A stretch of DNA of 64,000 nt from Bacillus sp. NP157 (GCA_018889975.1 CP076546.1:4402501-4466500), one strand, 5' to 3'; shown: positions 36,687 through 44,951, counted from the first letter of the stretch. A program made the numbers and translations. Notes: generated by a model from the sequence alone, not told the origin.

Positions 36687-37418
36687 ATGGCCGAGGAAAG
36701 GCAGGTCTGGTTGAAGCAGGGGGAAAACACCTATGGCCCTTACGACGAGTCGCTGGTCCAGCGCTGGCTCGACGAAGGGAAAATCCGTCCGGATGTGCTC
36801 GGCCGTGGCGACGACGGCGAGGCATGGGTGGAGGTCGTTGAACTGGTCGGCGACACCGTCACGCGCTTTCCCGCGAGAGGCGCCGCGCTCCCCGAACCGG
36901 CCGGTCCGGGCTGGGGCCTGGTCCTCATGCTTTGCCTGGTCACGCTGGGCTTCATCGCCTGGGTCTGGGCCTTCCTCCAGGTGAACTGGGTACGCCGGAT
37001 CGATCCCGGCAACCGCTCGCGCGAATGGTTGATCGCCTCCGCAGCCGGCTCCATCGCGGTCATCGCGTTGCGTGAAACGTTCCTGCTCGGATCGCTTCCT
37101 TACGAAACGCGGATCACGTTGCTCCGCGTCGCCATGGTGCTGAACATCGGGACCATCGCCGCGTACCTCGCCTCGGCGTATTCCATGGTGCATTCCATGC
37201 GGCGCGTGCTGCCCATGTATGGCCTGCGCCCGCAGGTCAGCGGCATCACGCTGTTCTTCTTCAACACGATCTACCTGCAGGCGCAGATGGACTGGGTGCG
37301 TCGTGCACGCACGGATCCCGCGGCCGCCGCGCCGGTGTCCACCCCGGCGATATGGGCGGTATGCCTGCCGCTCTTCACCATCCTGAGCTTCCTCGTCATG
37401 ACGATGGGTAGCCCGTGA
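36687..37418 (+). CDS. GYF_2 domain membrane protein, paralogue 2
   Basis: This 243-residue protein has a GYF_2 domain (VWLKQGENTYGPYDESLVQRWL) at residues 6-55 and then three or four membrane segments: 77-98, 113-130, 140-165 and 212-235. A motif YGLRPQVSGITLFFFN before the last pair is shared with paralogue 3 (YGLVPDIGGVTLFFFT). Function unknown. Only 47 bases separate it from paralogue 3, so the two likely share a transcript. Confidence 0.76.
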   Translation: MAEERQVWLKQGENTYGPYDESLVQRWLDEGKIRPDVLGRGDDGEAWVEVVELVGDTVTRFPARGAALPEPAGPGWGLVLMLCLVTLGFIAWVWAFLQVNWVRRIDPGNRSREWLIASAAGSIAVIALRETFLLGSLPYETRITLLRVAMVLNIGTIAAYLASAYSMVHSMRRVLPMYGLRPQVSGITLFFFNTIYLQAQMDWVRRARTDPAAAAPVSTPAIWAVCLPLFTILSFLVMTMGSP

Positions 37419-37465
37419 CTCTTTCGTACCGTAACGTTGTCGTACCCCTGGGGAATTGAAAGCCG

Positions 37466-38272
37466 ATGAGCGACGAAAGGAAGATCTGGGTAGGCCGTGA
37501 TGGCCAGCGTTTCGGACCTTACGACGAACCCACGCTGCGTGCCTGGATCGCCGAGGGCAAGATCGCGGCGACGGCCATGGGCTGGCACGACGGCATGGCC
37601 GAATGGCGGCCGCTGCACGAGATCCTCGGGATCCCGTTGCCGCCGCCGATGATGGGTGGCGTGGCCGCCGTCCAGCACAGTGACCTGCCGGCGCCGCCGG
37701 ACCTGCACTGGTTCCTCATCGCCGTGATCGACATGTTCACCGGCGGCCTGATGAGCCTGGTCTGGATCTTCCTGCAGTCGTCCTGGATCAAGAAGATCGA
37801 TCCGTCCAGTCGCGCGACGCTGTGGCTGATCGTCTCGGTGTGCCTGCTGCCGCTGGGCTGGTTGCTGATGATGGGGTCGATTTTCGGCTCGTCCGCGCTG
37901 CGTAGCGGGAGCCCACCGGACTTCGCGGACTTCGCCCATGCGATGGCGCTGTTCCCGCTGGTGATGCTCGTCGGCCTCGGCAGCCTCGTGTTCCGCTACA
38001 TCGCCATCTTTTCCATGGCCCGCTCCATGCGCGAAAAGCTGCCGGCCTACGGCCTGGTGCCAGATATCGGCGGCGTGACCCTGTTCTTCTTCACCCACTA
38101 TTACCTGCAGGCGCAGATGACCTGGGTGGCTCGCTGGCGCACCACGGGCCAGGTCGACCCGCCGGCGAACAAGGTGGTTTTCTGGATCCTGCTGTCGGTG
38201 TGGGCCGGTTTCATGTTCCTCGTGGTCATGGCGATGTCGCTGGCCATGTTCGGCAGCGTCAACCACGGCTGA
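37466..38272 (+). CDS. GYF_2 domain membrane protein, paralogue 3
   Basis: This 268-residue protein repeats the plan of its neighbours: GYF_2 (IWVGRDGQRFGPYDEPTLRAWI, AEWRPLHEILG) followed by hydrophobic segments near 85-108, 119-140, 155-180 and 228-250, with SWIKKIDP and YYLQAQMTWV motifs between. A DUF4234-like membrane region is possible. It ends about 110 bases before gmk. It may belong to a small-expansion family that arrived with the accessory block. Confidence 0.76.
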   Translation: MSDERKIWVGRDGQRFGPYDEPTLRAWIAEGKIAATAMGWHDGMAEWRPLHEILGIPLPPPMMGGVAAVQHSDLPAPPDLHWFLIAVIDMFTGGLMSLVWIFLQSSWIKKIDPSSRATLWLIVSVCLLPLGWLLMMGSIFGSSALRSGSPPDFADFAHAMALFPLVMLVGLGSLVFRYIAIFSMARSMREKLPAYGLVPDIGGVTLFFFTHYYLQAQMTWVARWRTTGQVDPPANKVVFWILLSVWAGFMFLVVMAMSLAMFGSVNHG

Positions 38273-38381
38273 AACGGCGTCGGAACCCCGGCGAAAGGCG
38301 TCGGGGCCACGATTCCGGCTACAATCCCGCTTTGCGATGCGTTCCGGGAACGGCCATGAACCCCCAACGAGATCCCCGCGG

Positions 38382-38999
38382 ATGAGCGACGGCACCCTGT
38401 TCGTGGTGGCCGCGCCGTCGGGTGCGGGCAAGTCCACGCTGGTCAATGCGCTGCTCGAGCGCGAACCGCAAATCTCCCTGTCCATCTCGCACACCACCCG
38501 CCCGCCGCGGGTGGGCGAGGAATACGGCCGCCACTACTTCTTCGTCGAACGGCCAGACTTCGAGCGCGAAATCGAGGAAGGCATCTTCCTGGAACATGCC
38601 GAAGTGCACGGCAACCTCTACGGCACGTCGCGCACGGTGGTCGAGGGCAAGCTGGTGTCCGGCGTGGACGTGCTGCTGGAGATCGACTGGCAGGGGGCCC
38701 GCCAGGTCCGCAAGGGCAAGGGCGATTGCGTCAGCGTGTTCATCCTGCCGCCGTCGCGGGTGGAACTTGAGCGCCGCCTGCGCGGTCGAGGTTCGGACGC
38801 GCCCGACGTGATCGAGCGCCGCCTGTTCAATTCCCGCGAGGAGATCGCCCATGCCCACGAATTCGACTACATCATCGTGAACGATCGCTTCGAAGATGCG
38901 CTGGCCGACCTGCAGTCCATCGTCCGCGCGGTGCGCCTGCGCTCGGCGTGGGCGGCGAAACGCCACGAGTCCCTGATCGAGGAACTGCTCGCACCATGA
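38382..38999 (+). CDS. gmk: Guanylate kinase
   Basis: This 205-residue kinase phosphorylates GMP. Walker A (APSGAGKST) lies at residues 10-18, the GMP-binding SHTTRPPR, GEEYGRHYFFV and the DVLLEIDWQGA motif follow. The ATG is 15 codons inside the longest reading frame. Normally it follows yicC directly. Its stop overlaps the mlaF start (ATGA), so gmk and the mla operon are coupled, which is unusual. Confidence 0.97.
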   Translation: MSDGTLFVVAAPSGAGKSTLVNALLEREPQISLSISHTTRPPRVGEEYGRHYFFVERPDFEREIEEGIFLEHAEVHGNLYGTSRTVVEGKLVSGVDVLLEIDWQGARQVRKGKGDCVSVFILPPSRVELERRLRGRGSDAPDVIERRLFNSREEIAHAHEFDYIIVNDRFEDALADLQSIVRAVRLRSAWAAKRHESLIEELLAP

Positions 39000-39808
39000 C
39001 CGACGACGCCATCGTCCGCGTACGCGGCCTGACCACGGTCCTCAACGGCAAGACCATCTTCGACGCACTGGACCTCGACATCCCGCGCGGCAAGGTCACG
39101 GCCATCATGGGGCCCAGCGGCACCGGCAAGACCACCCTGCTCAAGCACATCACCGGGCAGATGCGCGGCGATGCCGGCACCGTCGAGGTCGACGGCCAGA
39201 ACGTGCCCACGCTGTCGCGCGAGAAGCTGTTCGAGCTGCGCGAACGGATCGGCTACCTGTTCCAGAATTCCGCCCTGCTGACCGACTTCGACGTGTTCGA
39301 GAACGTGGCGTTCCCGCTGCGCCAGCACACGAAGCTGCCGGAAGAGCTGATCCGCAACATCGTGCTGAACAAGCTGCAGGCCGTGGGCCTGCGTGGCGCC
39401 GCGCGGCTGGAGCCCACCGAGCTCTCCGGCGGCATGGCCCGCCGCGTCGCTCTGGCCCGCGCCATCGTGTTCGACCCGGCGCTGATCCTCTACGACGAGC
39501 CCTTCGTCGGCCTGGATCCGATCGCGTTGAACCAGGTGTTGCTGCTCATCCGCACGTTGAACGAAACGCTCGGCATCACCAGCATCCTCGTGGCGCACGA
39601 ACTGGCCGCGGTGCAGAAGGTGGCCGACCACGTGTATCTCATCGCCAACGGCAAGGTCGTCGCCCAGGGCGCGCCCGACAAGCTGGCCAGCGACGGCTCG
39701 CCGTGGACGGCGCAGTTCTTCGGTGGCGAGCCCGATGGCCCGGTTCCGTTCCAGTACCCGGCCGGCGATTACGCCACGGCGCTGGGTTTCCCCGGAGGCA
39801 AGGCATGA
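38996..39808 (+). CDS. mlaF: Mla transport ATPase
   Basis: This 270-residue ABC ATPase drives phospholipid transport between inner and outer membrane. Walker A (GPSGTGKTT), signature (LSGGMARRVALARA) and Walker B (LILYDEPFVGLD) are intact. The ATG overlaps the gmk stop, and the end overlaps mlaE (ATGA). Confidence 0.96.
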   Translation: MTDDAIVRVRGLTTVLNGKTIFDALDLDIPRGKVTAIMGPSGTGKTTLLKHITGQMRGDAGTVEVDGQNVPTLSREKLFELRERIGYLFQNSALLTDFDVFENVAFPLRQHTKLPEELIRNIVLNKLQAVGLRGAARLEPTELSGGMARRVALARAIVFDPALILYDEPFVGLDPIALNQVLLLIRTLNETLGITSILVAHELAAVQKVADHVYLIANGKVVAQGAPDKLASDGSPWTAQFFGGEPDGPVPFQYPAGDYATALGFPGGKA

Positions 39809-40572
39809 CCACCCGGGACGACAACGTCGTCGCCCGCAGCCTGGCGCAGATCGGCGCCTGCGGGCTGTTCCTGCTGACCATCCTGGCGGCCATCCCGCGC
39901 AGCATGAAGCACGGCCGTGAAACGCTGCGGCAGATCTGGTTCGTCGGTGCGATGAGCCTCACCATCGTGATGACCTGCGGCCTGTTCGTGGGCATGGTGC
40001 TGGGCCTGCAGCTGTACGACGTGCTGTCGATCTTCGGCGGCACCTCGGCGACCGGCACGGTCGTCGCGATCGCGATCTACCGCGAACTGGGACCGGTGGT
40101 CACCGCACTGCTGTTCGCCGGCCGCGCCGGTACCTCGGTCACCGCCGAGATCGGCCTGATGCGCGCGACCGACCAGCTCGACGCCATGGAAATGATGGCG
40201 GTGGATCCGGTCGCTTACGTGGTCGCCCCGCGCTTCCTCGCCGGCGTGGTCGCTTTGCCGCTGCTGGGCATCGTGTTCTGCGCCATGGGCGTGTTCGGTG
40301 GCCACCTGGTCGGCGTGACCTGGCTGGGCATCGACAACGGCACCTTCTGGTCGAACATGACCGCCGCGGTGGACGTCCACAAGGACATCATCGACGGCGT
40401 CCTGCTCAAGTCCATCGCCTTTGGCATCGTGGTGTCGCTCATCGCGGTGTTCCAGGGCTACACCACGCCGCCCACCAGCGAAGGCGTGGCTTATGCCACG
40501 ACCCGTACCGTGGTCGCATCGTCCATCGCCATCCTGGCGCTGGACTTCGTCCTCACCTCATTCCTGATCTGA
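39805..40572 (+). CDS. mlaE: Mla transport permease
   Basis: This 255-residue MlaE-type permease has about five hydrophobic segments, including GACGLFLLTILAAIP near the start and IVMTCGLFVGMVLGLQLYDVL, and the conserved FAGRAGTSVTAEIGLMRATDQLDAMEMM cytosolic helix region. The length is normal. It lies between mlaF and mlaD. Confidence 0.95.
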   Translation: MTTRDDNVVARSLAQIGACGLFLLTILAAIPRSMKHGRETLRQIWFVGAMSLTIVMTCGLFVGMVLGLQLYDVLSIFGGTSATGTVVAIAIYRELGPVVTALLFAGRAGTSVTAEIGLMRATDQLDAMEMMAVDPVAYVVAPRFLAGVVALPLLGIVFCAMGVFGGHLVGVTWLGIDNGTFWSNMTAAVDVHKDIIDGVLLKSIAFGIVVSLIAVFQGYTTPPTSEGVAYATTRTVVASSIAILALDFVLTSFLI

Positions 40573-40630
40573 GGCCACGGAGGCCCGCCATGACCATAAC
40601 CCTTCCTGTTTCCCATTCGAGGATCGTGCC

Positions 40631-41518
40631 GTGACCCAGAGACGTTCCTATGCCGTCGGCACCGGCCTGTTCATCGTGCTTGGTTTTGCCGCGCTGGCTT
40701 ATCTCGCCACCCAGACCACCTCCGTCGCCAACCAGCACGGCGGTTCCACCTATAACGTGGAGACCCGCTTCGCCAACGTCGGCCAGCTCAAGGTCCGCGC
40801 CCCGGTGAAGGTCGCCGGCGTCCGCGTCGGCTCGGTGCAGTCGATCGAGCTGGTCCCGGGCAAGGAAGAGGCCAAGGTGACCCTGGCCATCGACAATGCC
40901 CAGAAAGACATCCCCGACGATTCGGTGGCCACGATCTACACCAGCGGCCTGCTGGGCGACCAGTACATCGGCCTGCAGTTCGGCCATTCGAAGAACCCGG
41001 TGAAGGAAGGCAGCGAGCTGGCGTTTACCCGCCCGGCCCAGCAGCTGGAAGAGATGATCGGCAAGTTCTTCGGCGGCGGCAGCGCCCCGGACCGCCTCGG
41101 TGGCACGTTCCATGTCAGCGGCAACTTCACCAATATCGGTGGCTTGCAGCCGGGCGCGGCCGTGAAGATGGCTGGCGTGCCGATCGGCAGCGTCGAGTCG
41201 GTGGTGGTCAAGCCGGGTTCGGTGGAAGCCACGGTGACCCTTGCGATCGACAAGACTTACTCCCAGATACCTGATGACTCGGCCGCTGCCGTATTCACAA
41301 GCGGTTTGATCGGTAGCCAGTATGTTGCGATCCAGCCCGGCGGCTCGCCGAGCTTCCTCGCCGACGGCGACGAGCTGGTGCTTACCCAGTCCGCGCTGCA
41401 GCTGGAAGACCTGATCGGCAAGTTCCTCGTGAACGGCTCGCCGGGCGACAACAAGAATGGCAACGGCCAGGGCAATGCCCAGGGCGGTGCCCAACCCGAT
41501 AACGCCGGCAAGAAGTAA
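40631..41518 (+). CDS. mlaD: MlaD with two tandem MCE domains
   Basis: This 295-residue protein has one N-terminal membrane helix (residues 8-27) and two MCE domains, at about 40-118 and 158-236, against the single domain of E. coli MlaD (183 residues). Both have the same pattern: FxNVGQLKxxAPVKVAGVRVGSV in the first, FTNIGGLQPGAAVKMAGVPIGSV in the second, and SGLLGDQYIGLQ / SGLIGSQYVAIQ. The C-terminus is Gly/Asn/Gln-rich and likely disordered. Domain doubling would give a taller or differently stacked MCE hexamer. Confidence 0.93.
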   Translation: MTQRRSYAVGTGLFIVLGFAALAYLATQTTSVANQHGGSTYNVETRFANVGQLKVRAPVKVAGVRVGSVQSIELVPGKEEAKVTLAIDNAQKDIPDDSVATIYTSGLLGDQYIGLQFGHSKNPVKEGSELAFTRPAQQLEEMIGKFFGGGSAPDRLGGTFHVSGNFTNIGGLQPGAAVKMAGVPIGSVESVVVKPGSVEATVTLAIDKTYSQIPDDSAAAVFTSGLIGSQYVAIQPGGSPSFLADGDELVLTQSALQLEDLIGKFLVNGSPGDNKNGNGQGNAQGGAQPDNAGKK

Positions 41519-41538
41519 GCCGGGCCAGGAGATACCGC

Positions 41539-42228
41539 ATGTTGCGTCAGCTTTCCCTCGCCATTGCCCTTGCCGTCGGCACGGTCGCCGCCGCCCCGGC
41601 CTTCGCGCAGGCGGCAGCCCCGGCTGCGGCCACCCAGGGCATGCAGCCCCAGCAGGTTGTCCAGCAGATCTCCGATGACCTGTCCAAGGCCATCGAGGGT
41701 CACCAGGCCGAGCTGAAGAACGACAAGGAGAAGCTGATCGCCGTCATCGACGATACCTTCCTGCCGCACTTCGACATCGACTACGCCTCGATCCTTGTCC
41801 TGGGCCAGAACGCCACCAAGGCGACTCCGCAGCAGCGCGAGCGCTTCGCCAAGGCGTTCTACAACTCGATCACCCACCGCTATGCGGAAGGCCTGCTCAA
41901 CTACACCCGTGGCCGCGTGAAGGTCCTGCCGTTCAGCGGCGACCTGAACAACAAGCGTACCGTGGTGCGTACCCAGGTCATGCTGGACGACGGCAAGTCG
42001 GTCTCGGTCGACTATGCGTTCCGCAAGAGCCAGAGCGGTGACTGGAAGGCGTACGACGTGATCATCGAGGGCATCTCGTACATCACGAACTATCGCAACC
42101 AGGTCGATGCCGAGATCAAGAAGGAAGGCCTCGACAAGCTGACCGCGGACCTGGAGCAGAAGGGTTCGCAGGCGATCGACGAGATGAAGCAGGATGCCGG
42201 CGGCAACGCGGCCGGTGGCGCTAAGTGA
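41539..42228 (+). CDS. mlaC: Periplasmic phospholipid carrier MlaC
   Basis: This 229-residue protein has a signal peptide (cleavage near residue 25, AFAQA) and the MlaC/Ttg2D fold, seen in IDDTFLPHFDIDYASILVLGQ, FAKAFYNSITHRYAEGLLNYT and DVIIEGISYITNYRNQV. It carries phospholipids between MlaD and the outer-membrane MlaA. The end overlaps mlaB by 4 bases. Confidence 0.95.
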   Translation: MLRQLSLAIALAVGTVAAAPAFAQAAAPAAATQGMQPQQVVQQISDDLSKAIEGHQAELKNDKEKLIAVIDDTFLPHFDIDYASILVLGQNATKATPQQRERFAKAFYNSITHRYAEGLLNYTRGRVKVLPFSGDLNNKRTVVRTQVMLDDGKSVSVDYAFRKSQSGDWKAYDVIIEGISYITNYRNQVDAEIKKEGLDKLTADLEQKGSQAIDEMKQDAGGNAAGGAK

Positions 42229-42518
42229 CCCAGCCGGCTTTCCAGCTGGCCGATGCGCCGGGGGCCCTCGCGGTCTCCGGCGCGTTGACGTTTGCGACGG
42301 CGGCGGCTGCGCTTGAGGCGGGCCGTGCGCAGATTGACCGGCTGAAGCCGGCGACGCTGGATCTTGCCGGCGTGACGCAGGCCGACAGTGCCGGCCTCGC
42401 GACGGTGCTGGCCTTGCTGGCGCATGCCCGCCAGGCGGGCGGTGTCCTGAAGGTGGCCAACGCCCCCAGGGGCCTCGAAGCCCTGGCCCGCGTCTCTGGC
42501 GTCGACACGCTTCTCTAA
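42225..42518 (+). CDS. mlaB: STAS-domain protein MlaB
   Basis: This 97-residue protein is a single STAS domain (LDLAGVTQADSAGLATVLALLAHARQAGG), the small cytosolic partner of MlaF. The Ser in the DSAG loop is the usual key residue. It closes the mlaFEDCB order. Confidence 0.92.
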   Translation: MTQPAFQLADAPGALAVSGALTFATAAAALEAGRAQIDRLKPATLDLAGVTQADSAGLATVLALLAHARQAGGVLKVANAPRGLEALARVSGVDTLL

Positions 42519-42571
42519 GCGTTTGCCGCATTGCGGCCATGTCCAACGGCCTCCGGCCGAACCTCAGCCCT

Positions 42572-42593
42572 GTAGGAGCGCGCCTGCGCGCGA
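42572..42593 (+). repeat. REP hairpin, forward copy
   Basis: Forward REP 54 bases after mlaB, in front of module 3. Confidence 0.88.
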
Positions 42594-42630
42594 ATGCCGT
42601 CCGCGCGGCGCTCGAACATGGTCGCATGAC

Positions 42631-42870
42631 AGCCCTCGGTGCCTACCCTCGCTGCTCAGACAGCGTTCTGGCGTGCGATAGGGAGGGGCTGCTCCGCAGC
42701 CCGTTTTCTTCATTGGCCTACGGCCGCGCACCGGGTGCCGGGCGGAGGTTTCTGACTCGACATCCTGTCTCGGCAGAAACGGCCGGCCGTCGTGGCCGGC
42801 CCCCTGCGGGCTTTTTCCGCCCGCCACCCTCGCCGCCACGAACTCGCCTCGAGGGTAGGCACCGAGGGCT
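42631..42870 (+). repeat. REP-bounded module 3, long type
   Basis: A 240-base module with the 21-base inverted ends (left AGCCCTCGGTGCCTACCCTC, right GAGGGTAGGCACCGAGGGCT). CTGCTCAGACAG follows the left end and GAACTCGCC precedes the right end. The interior matches module 2 in the reverse sense, with hairpins GGGCTGCTCCGCAGCCC and GGCCGGCCGTCGTGGCCGG, and a T-run. Forward REPs lie on both sides. Confidence 0.87.
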
Positions 42871-42939
42871 GTCTTCATCCGTGTCGCGACCGGGTTGGAC
42901 GGCCGCTGCGTCGGCGATCCCGACGCAGCGGCAGCTCTC

Positions 42940-42961
42940 GTAGGAGCGCGCCCGCGCGCGA
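42940..42961 (+). repeat. REP hairpin, forward copy
   Basis: Forward REP with CC in place of CT in the loop, closing the right side of module 3. Confidence 0.85.
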
Positions 42962-43172
42962 ACCCTCAGCTCGGCTCCGAGCGAATGAGGCCATGCATTG
43001 ATGCACGCCATCGGTTCACCCTACGACACCATCGTTCGTGGGCGGCAGGTTCGGCGTGGGTCGAAACCATTGAGCTACGACGCGGAAGAGCCAGGACACG
43101 TCTTCGATGTGTTTTGAAGACGCGCGTGCGGGTCGGTGACCCAGGTTCCTGCATGACCGCGTTGTTGGCTGT

Positions 43173-43194
43173 TCGCGCGCGGGCGCGCTCCTAC
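43173..43194 (-). repeat. REP hairpin, reverse copy
   Basis: Reverse REP on the tail side of module 4, with GG in the loop. Confidence 0.85.
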
Positions 43195-43251
43195 AGGAGC
43201 TGCCGGCTGGTGGCGTGGCTGTCCCACCCAGCTCGCGGCAAGGATGAGGAG

Positions 43252-43390
43252 AGCCCTCGGTGCCTACCCTCGAGGCGAGTTCCGCACAAGCGAGCGGCCG
43301 TAGGCCGATTAAGTACATGGGCCGCGGCTGCGGCCAGCGTTGTCGAGCGCGGAGGACCTGTCTGAGCAGCGAGGGTAGGCATCGAGGGCT
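43252..43390 (-). repeat. REP-bounded module 4, short type
   Basis: A 139-base module in reverse orientation, with the same 21-base ends (AGCCCTCGGTGCCTACCCTC and GAGGGTAGGCATCGAGGGCT). It matches module 1 in reverse complement, including CCGCACAAG, GGCCGTAGGCC and the GGGCCGCGGCTGCGGCC palindrome. Reverse REPs lie on both sides. Confidence 0.87.
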
Positions 43391-43427
43391 GTCCTGCGGG
43401 CAGGTTCGAGCGCCGCGCGGACGGCCA

Positions 43428-43449
43428 TCGCGCGCAGGCGCGCTCCTAC
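43428..43449 (-). repeat. REP hairpin, reverse copy
   Basis: Reverse REP on the front side of module 4, about 55 bases before the mlaA terminator. Confidence 0.88.
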
Positions 43450-43504
43450 AACAGCCATGCCAGCGCCGTGATTCGGCCGAAGGCCGTGGCCGCACCGTGG
43501 CATT

Positions 43505-43530
43505 AAAAAAGCCGCCCGGGGGCGGCTTTT
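43505..43530 (-). terminator. Rho-independent terminator of mlaA
   Basis: GCCGCCCGGGGGCGGC forms a GC-rich hairpin with A/T runs on both sides. On the minus strand the T-run follows the hairpin right after the mlaA stop. It could also work on the plus strand. Confidence 0.88.
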
Positions 43531-43533
43531 GGG

Positions 43534-44367
43534 TCAGTCGGGGTTCTGGCCGTTTTTTCGTTCCCAGTTGTGCTGCTCATTGAGCAACGCATCGGGGTCG
43601 AAATCCTTGTTGCTATCGTTCAGGCCCTGCATCTGCTCGATCACGTCCGCCGGCGGATTGCCGTCGTAGATCTGATAGAGGCGCTGCTGGCGATACGCAT
43701 CACGCATGAACACATACGGATCGTAAGCCGAAGCCAGGAAGCTCTCCGCATCGATCGCACGGGCACGCAGCGTCACCAGGTACAGCACCGACGGCACGTA
43801 GTACTCGCCGTGGTGGAAGTCGTGGTTACGCGACAGGTAGCTCAGCGGGTCGAAGAAGTAGCTGTCCACCGGCAGCTTCCACACGTCGCGGACCGTGGTC
43901 GGGCCGACGAACGGCAGGACCAGGTAGTCACCCTCGGGAACGCCCCAGCGGGCCAGGGTCACGCCAAAGTCGCTGTCGTACAGCGGCATGCCCAGCTGGC
44001 TGGCCGGGTCCTTGAAGCCAAGGAAACCGATGCCGAGGTTAACCACGAAGCGGCCGGTGGTGACGGCGGCCTGGCCCGGACGACCCTGCAACAGCTGGTT
44101 ACCGATGGTGATCGGCAACCGGATATTGGTGTAGAAGTCGCTGACGGCCGTGCGTACGCCCGGCGTGGTCACGTTGCGGTAGCCGACAGCCACGGGGCGG
44201 ATGATCGCCTTGTCGAGCTTGTCGTTGAACGCGTAGACCTTGCGGTTGACGTGCTCGTTCGGGTCGTCGGTGCGCGGCGGGGCAATGTGGCACGCGGCCA
44301 GCAGGGCAATCGCAGCGAGGCCGATCGCGTTGCGAATCAGCCGTTTAAAGGAAGATGAGGGAACCAT
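43534..44367 (-). CDS. mlaA: Outer-membrane lipoprotein MlaA (VacJ)
   Basis: This 277-residue lipoprotein has a lipobox ALLAAC with C26, then DDPNEHVNRKVYAFNDKLD, the VacJ hallmark, and FVVNLGIGFLGFKDPASQLGM. It forms a ring in the outer membrane that extracts phospholipids with porins and hands them to MlaC. It is separated from mlaFEDCB by repeat cluster 2 and is transcribed in the opposite direction. The ATG was chosen because the next upstream start gives 56 residues without a signal peptide. Confidence 0.94.
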   Translation of the reverse strand: MVPSSSFKRLIRNAIGLAAIALLAACHIAPPRTDDPNEHVNRKVYAFNDKLDKAIIRPVAVGYRNVTTPGVRTAVSDFYTNIRLPITIGNQLLQGRPGQAAVTTGRFVVNLGIGFLGFKDPASQLGMPLYDSDFGVTLARWGVPEGDYLVLPFVGPTTVRDVWKLPVDSYFFDPLSYLSRNHDFHHGEYYVPSVLYLVTLRARAIDAESFLASAYDPYVFMRDAYRQQRLYQIYDGNPPADVIEQMQGLNDSNKDFDPDALLNEQHNWERKNGQNPD

Positions 44368-44544
44368 CGGGGTGACTCTGGGGGTGGGGCGATGCTTTAG
44401 TGTACCGCTTAGTTTTATTATTTGCACTAATGCCCATCCTTCCTGGTCAGAACCCGGCATGATACCCCTCCCCCTAATGGACAGCCAACGGCCCGGACCG
44501 CTAAACTGCACGGTCATAAGTGTCTTTGTTGTCAAGGATTTGAA

Positions 44545-44835
44545 ATGGCCCGTATTACTGTCGAAGACTGCCTCGAGGTAGTCGACAATCGCTTTGAGCT
44601 CGTGCTCATGGCGACCAAGCGCGCTCGCCAGCTCTCCAAGGGCGCCGAGCCGACCCTCGATCCGAACAATGACAAGCCGACCGTGCTCGCCCTGCGCGAG
44701 ATCGCGGACCGTCGCGTCAACGAGCAGATGATCGACGAAATCGATCGTGCCGCGCGTGAGCGCGCCGAGCGTGAAGCCCTCGAGTGGGCCGCCACGGAAG
44801 TGGACGATGACCTCTCGAAGGGCGGGGATGACTGA
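44545..44835 (+). CDS. rpoZ: RNA polymerase omega subunit
   Basis: This 96-residue subunit begins MARITVEDC and has [16 protein letters not shown], the canonical omega core. Divergent from mlaA with about 175 bases between starts. Omega also forms part of the (p)ppGpp site of RNA polymerase, in keeping with its spoT neighbour. Confidence 0.97.
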   Translation: MARITVEDCLEVVDNRFELVLMATKRARQLSKGAEPTLDPNNDKPTVLALREIADRRVNEQMIDEIDRAARERAEREALEWAATEVDDDLSKGGDD

Positions 44836-44951
44836 TGTCGCCGGGTCCTTGTCGGCCCAGCGTCCATCTGCTCACTGCGCACGTTGAAGCGCGGCCTTCG
44901 GAGCCGCGCGCGGGAGGCCATGCCGCCTGATCCCAGGCGCGAGGCATTCCC

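Larger units (their letters stand above)
42519..43533. other. Gene-free repeat cluster 2
   Basis: No convincing gene lies in this 1-kb gap between the convergent mlaB and mlaA genes. It holds four REP hairpins, two modules with 21-base inverted ends, a central unrelated spacer (about 42962-43172) and a terminator before mlaA. Open frames on both strands belong to the repeats. The layout is the inverse of cluster 1. Confidence 0.8.

Noticed and set aside
42539-43583. Several short frames in repeat cluster 2 that might be small proteins
   Set aside because: Equal-length frames occur on both strands and follow the palindromes of the modules; similar frames appear in the reverse copy.
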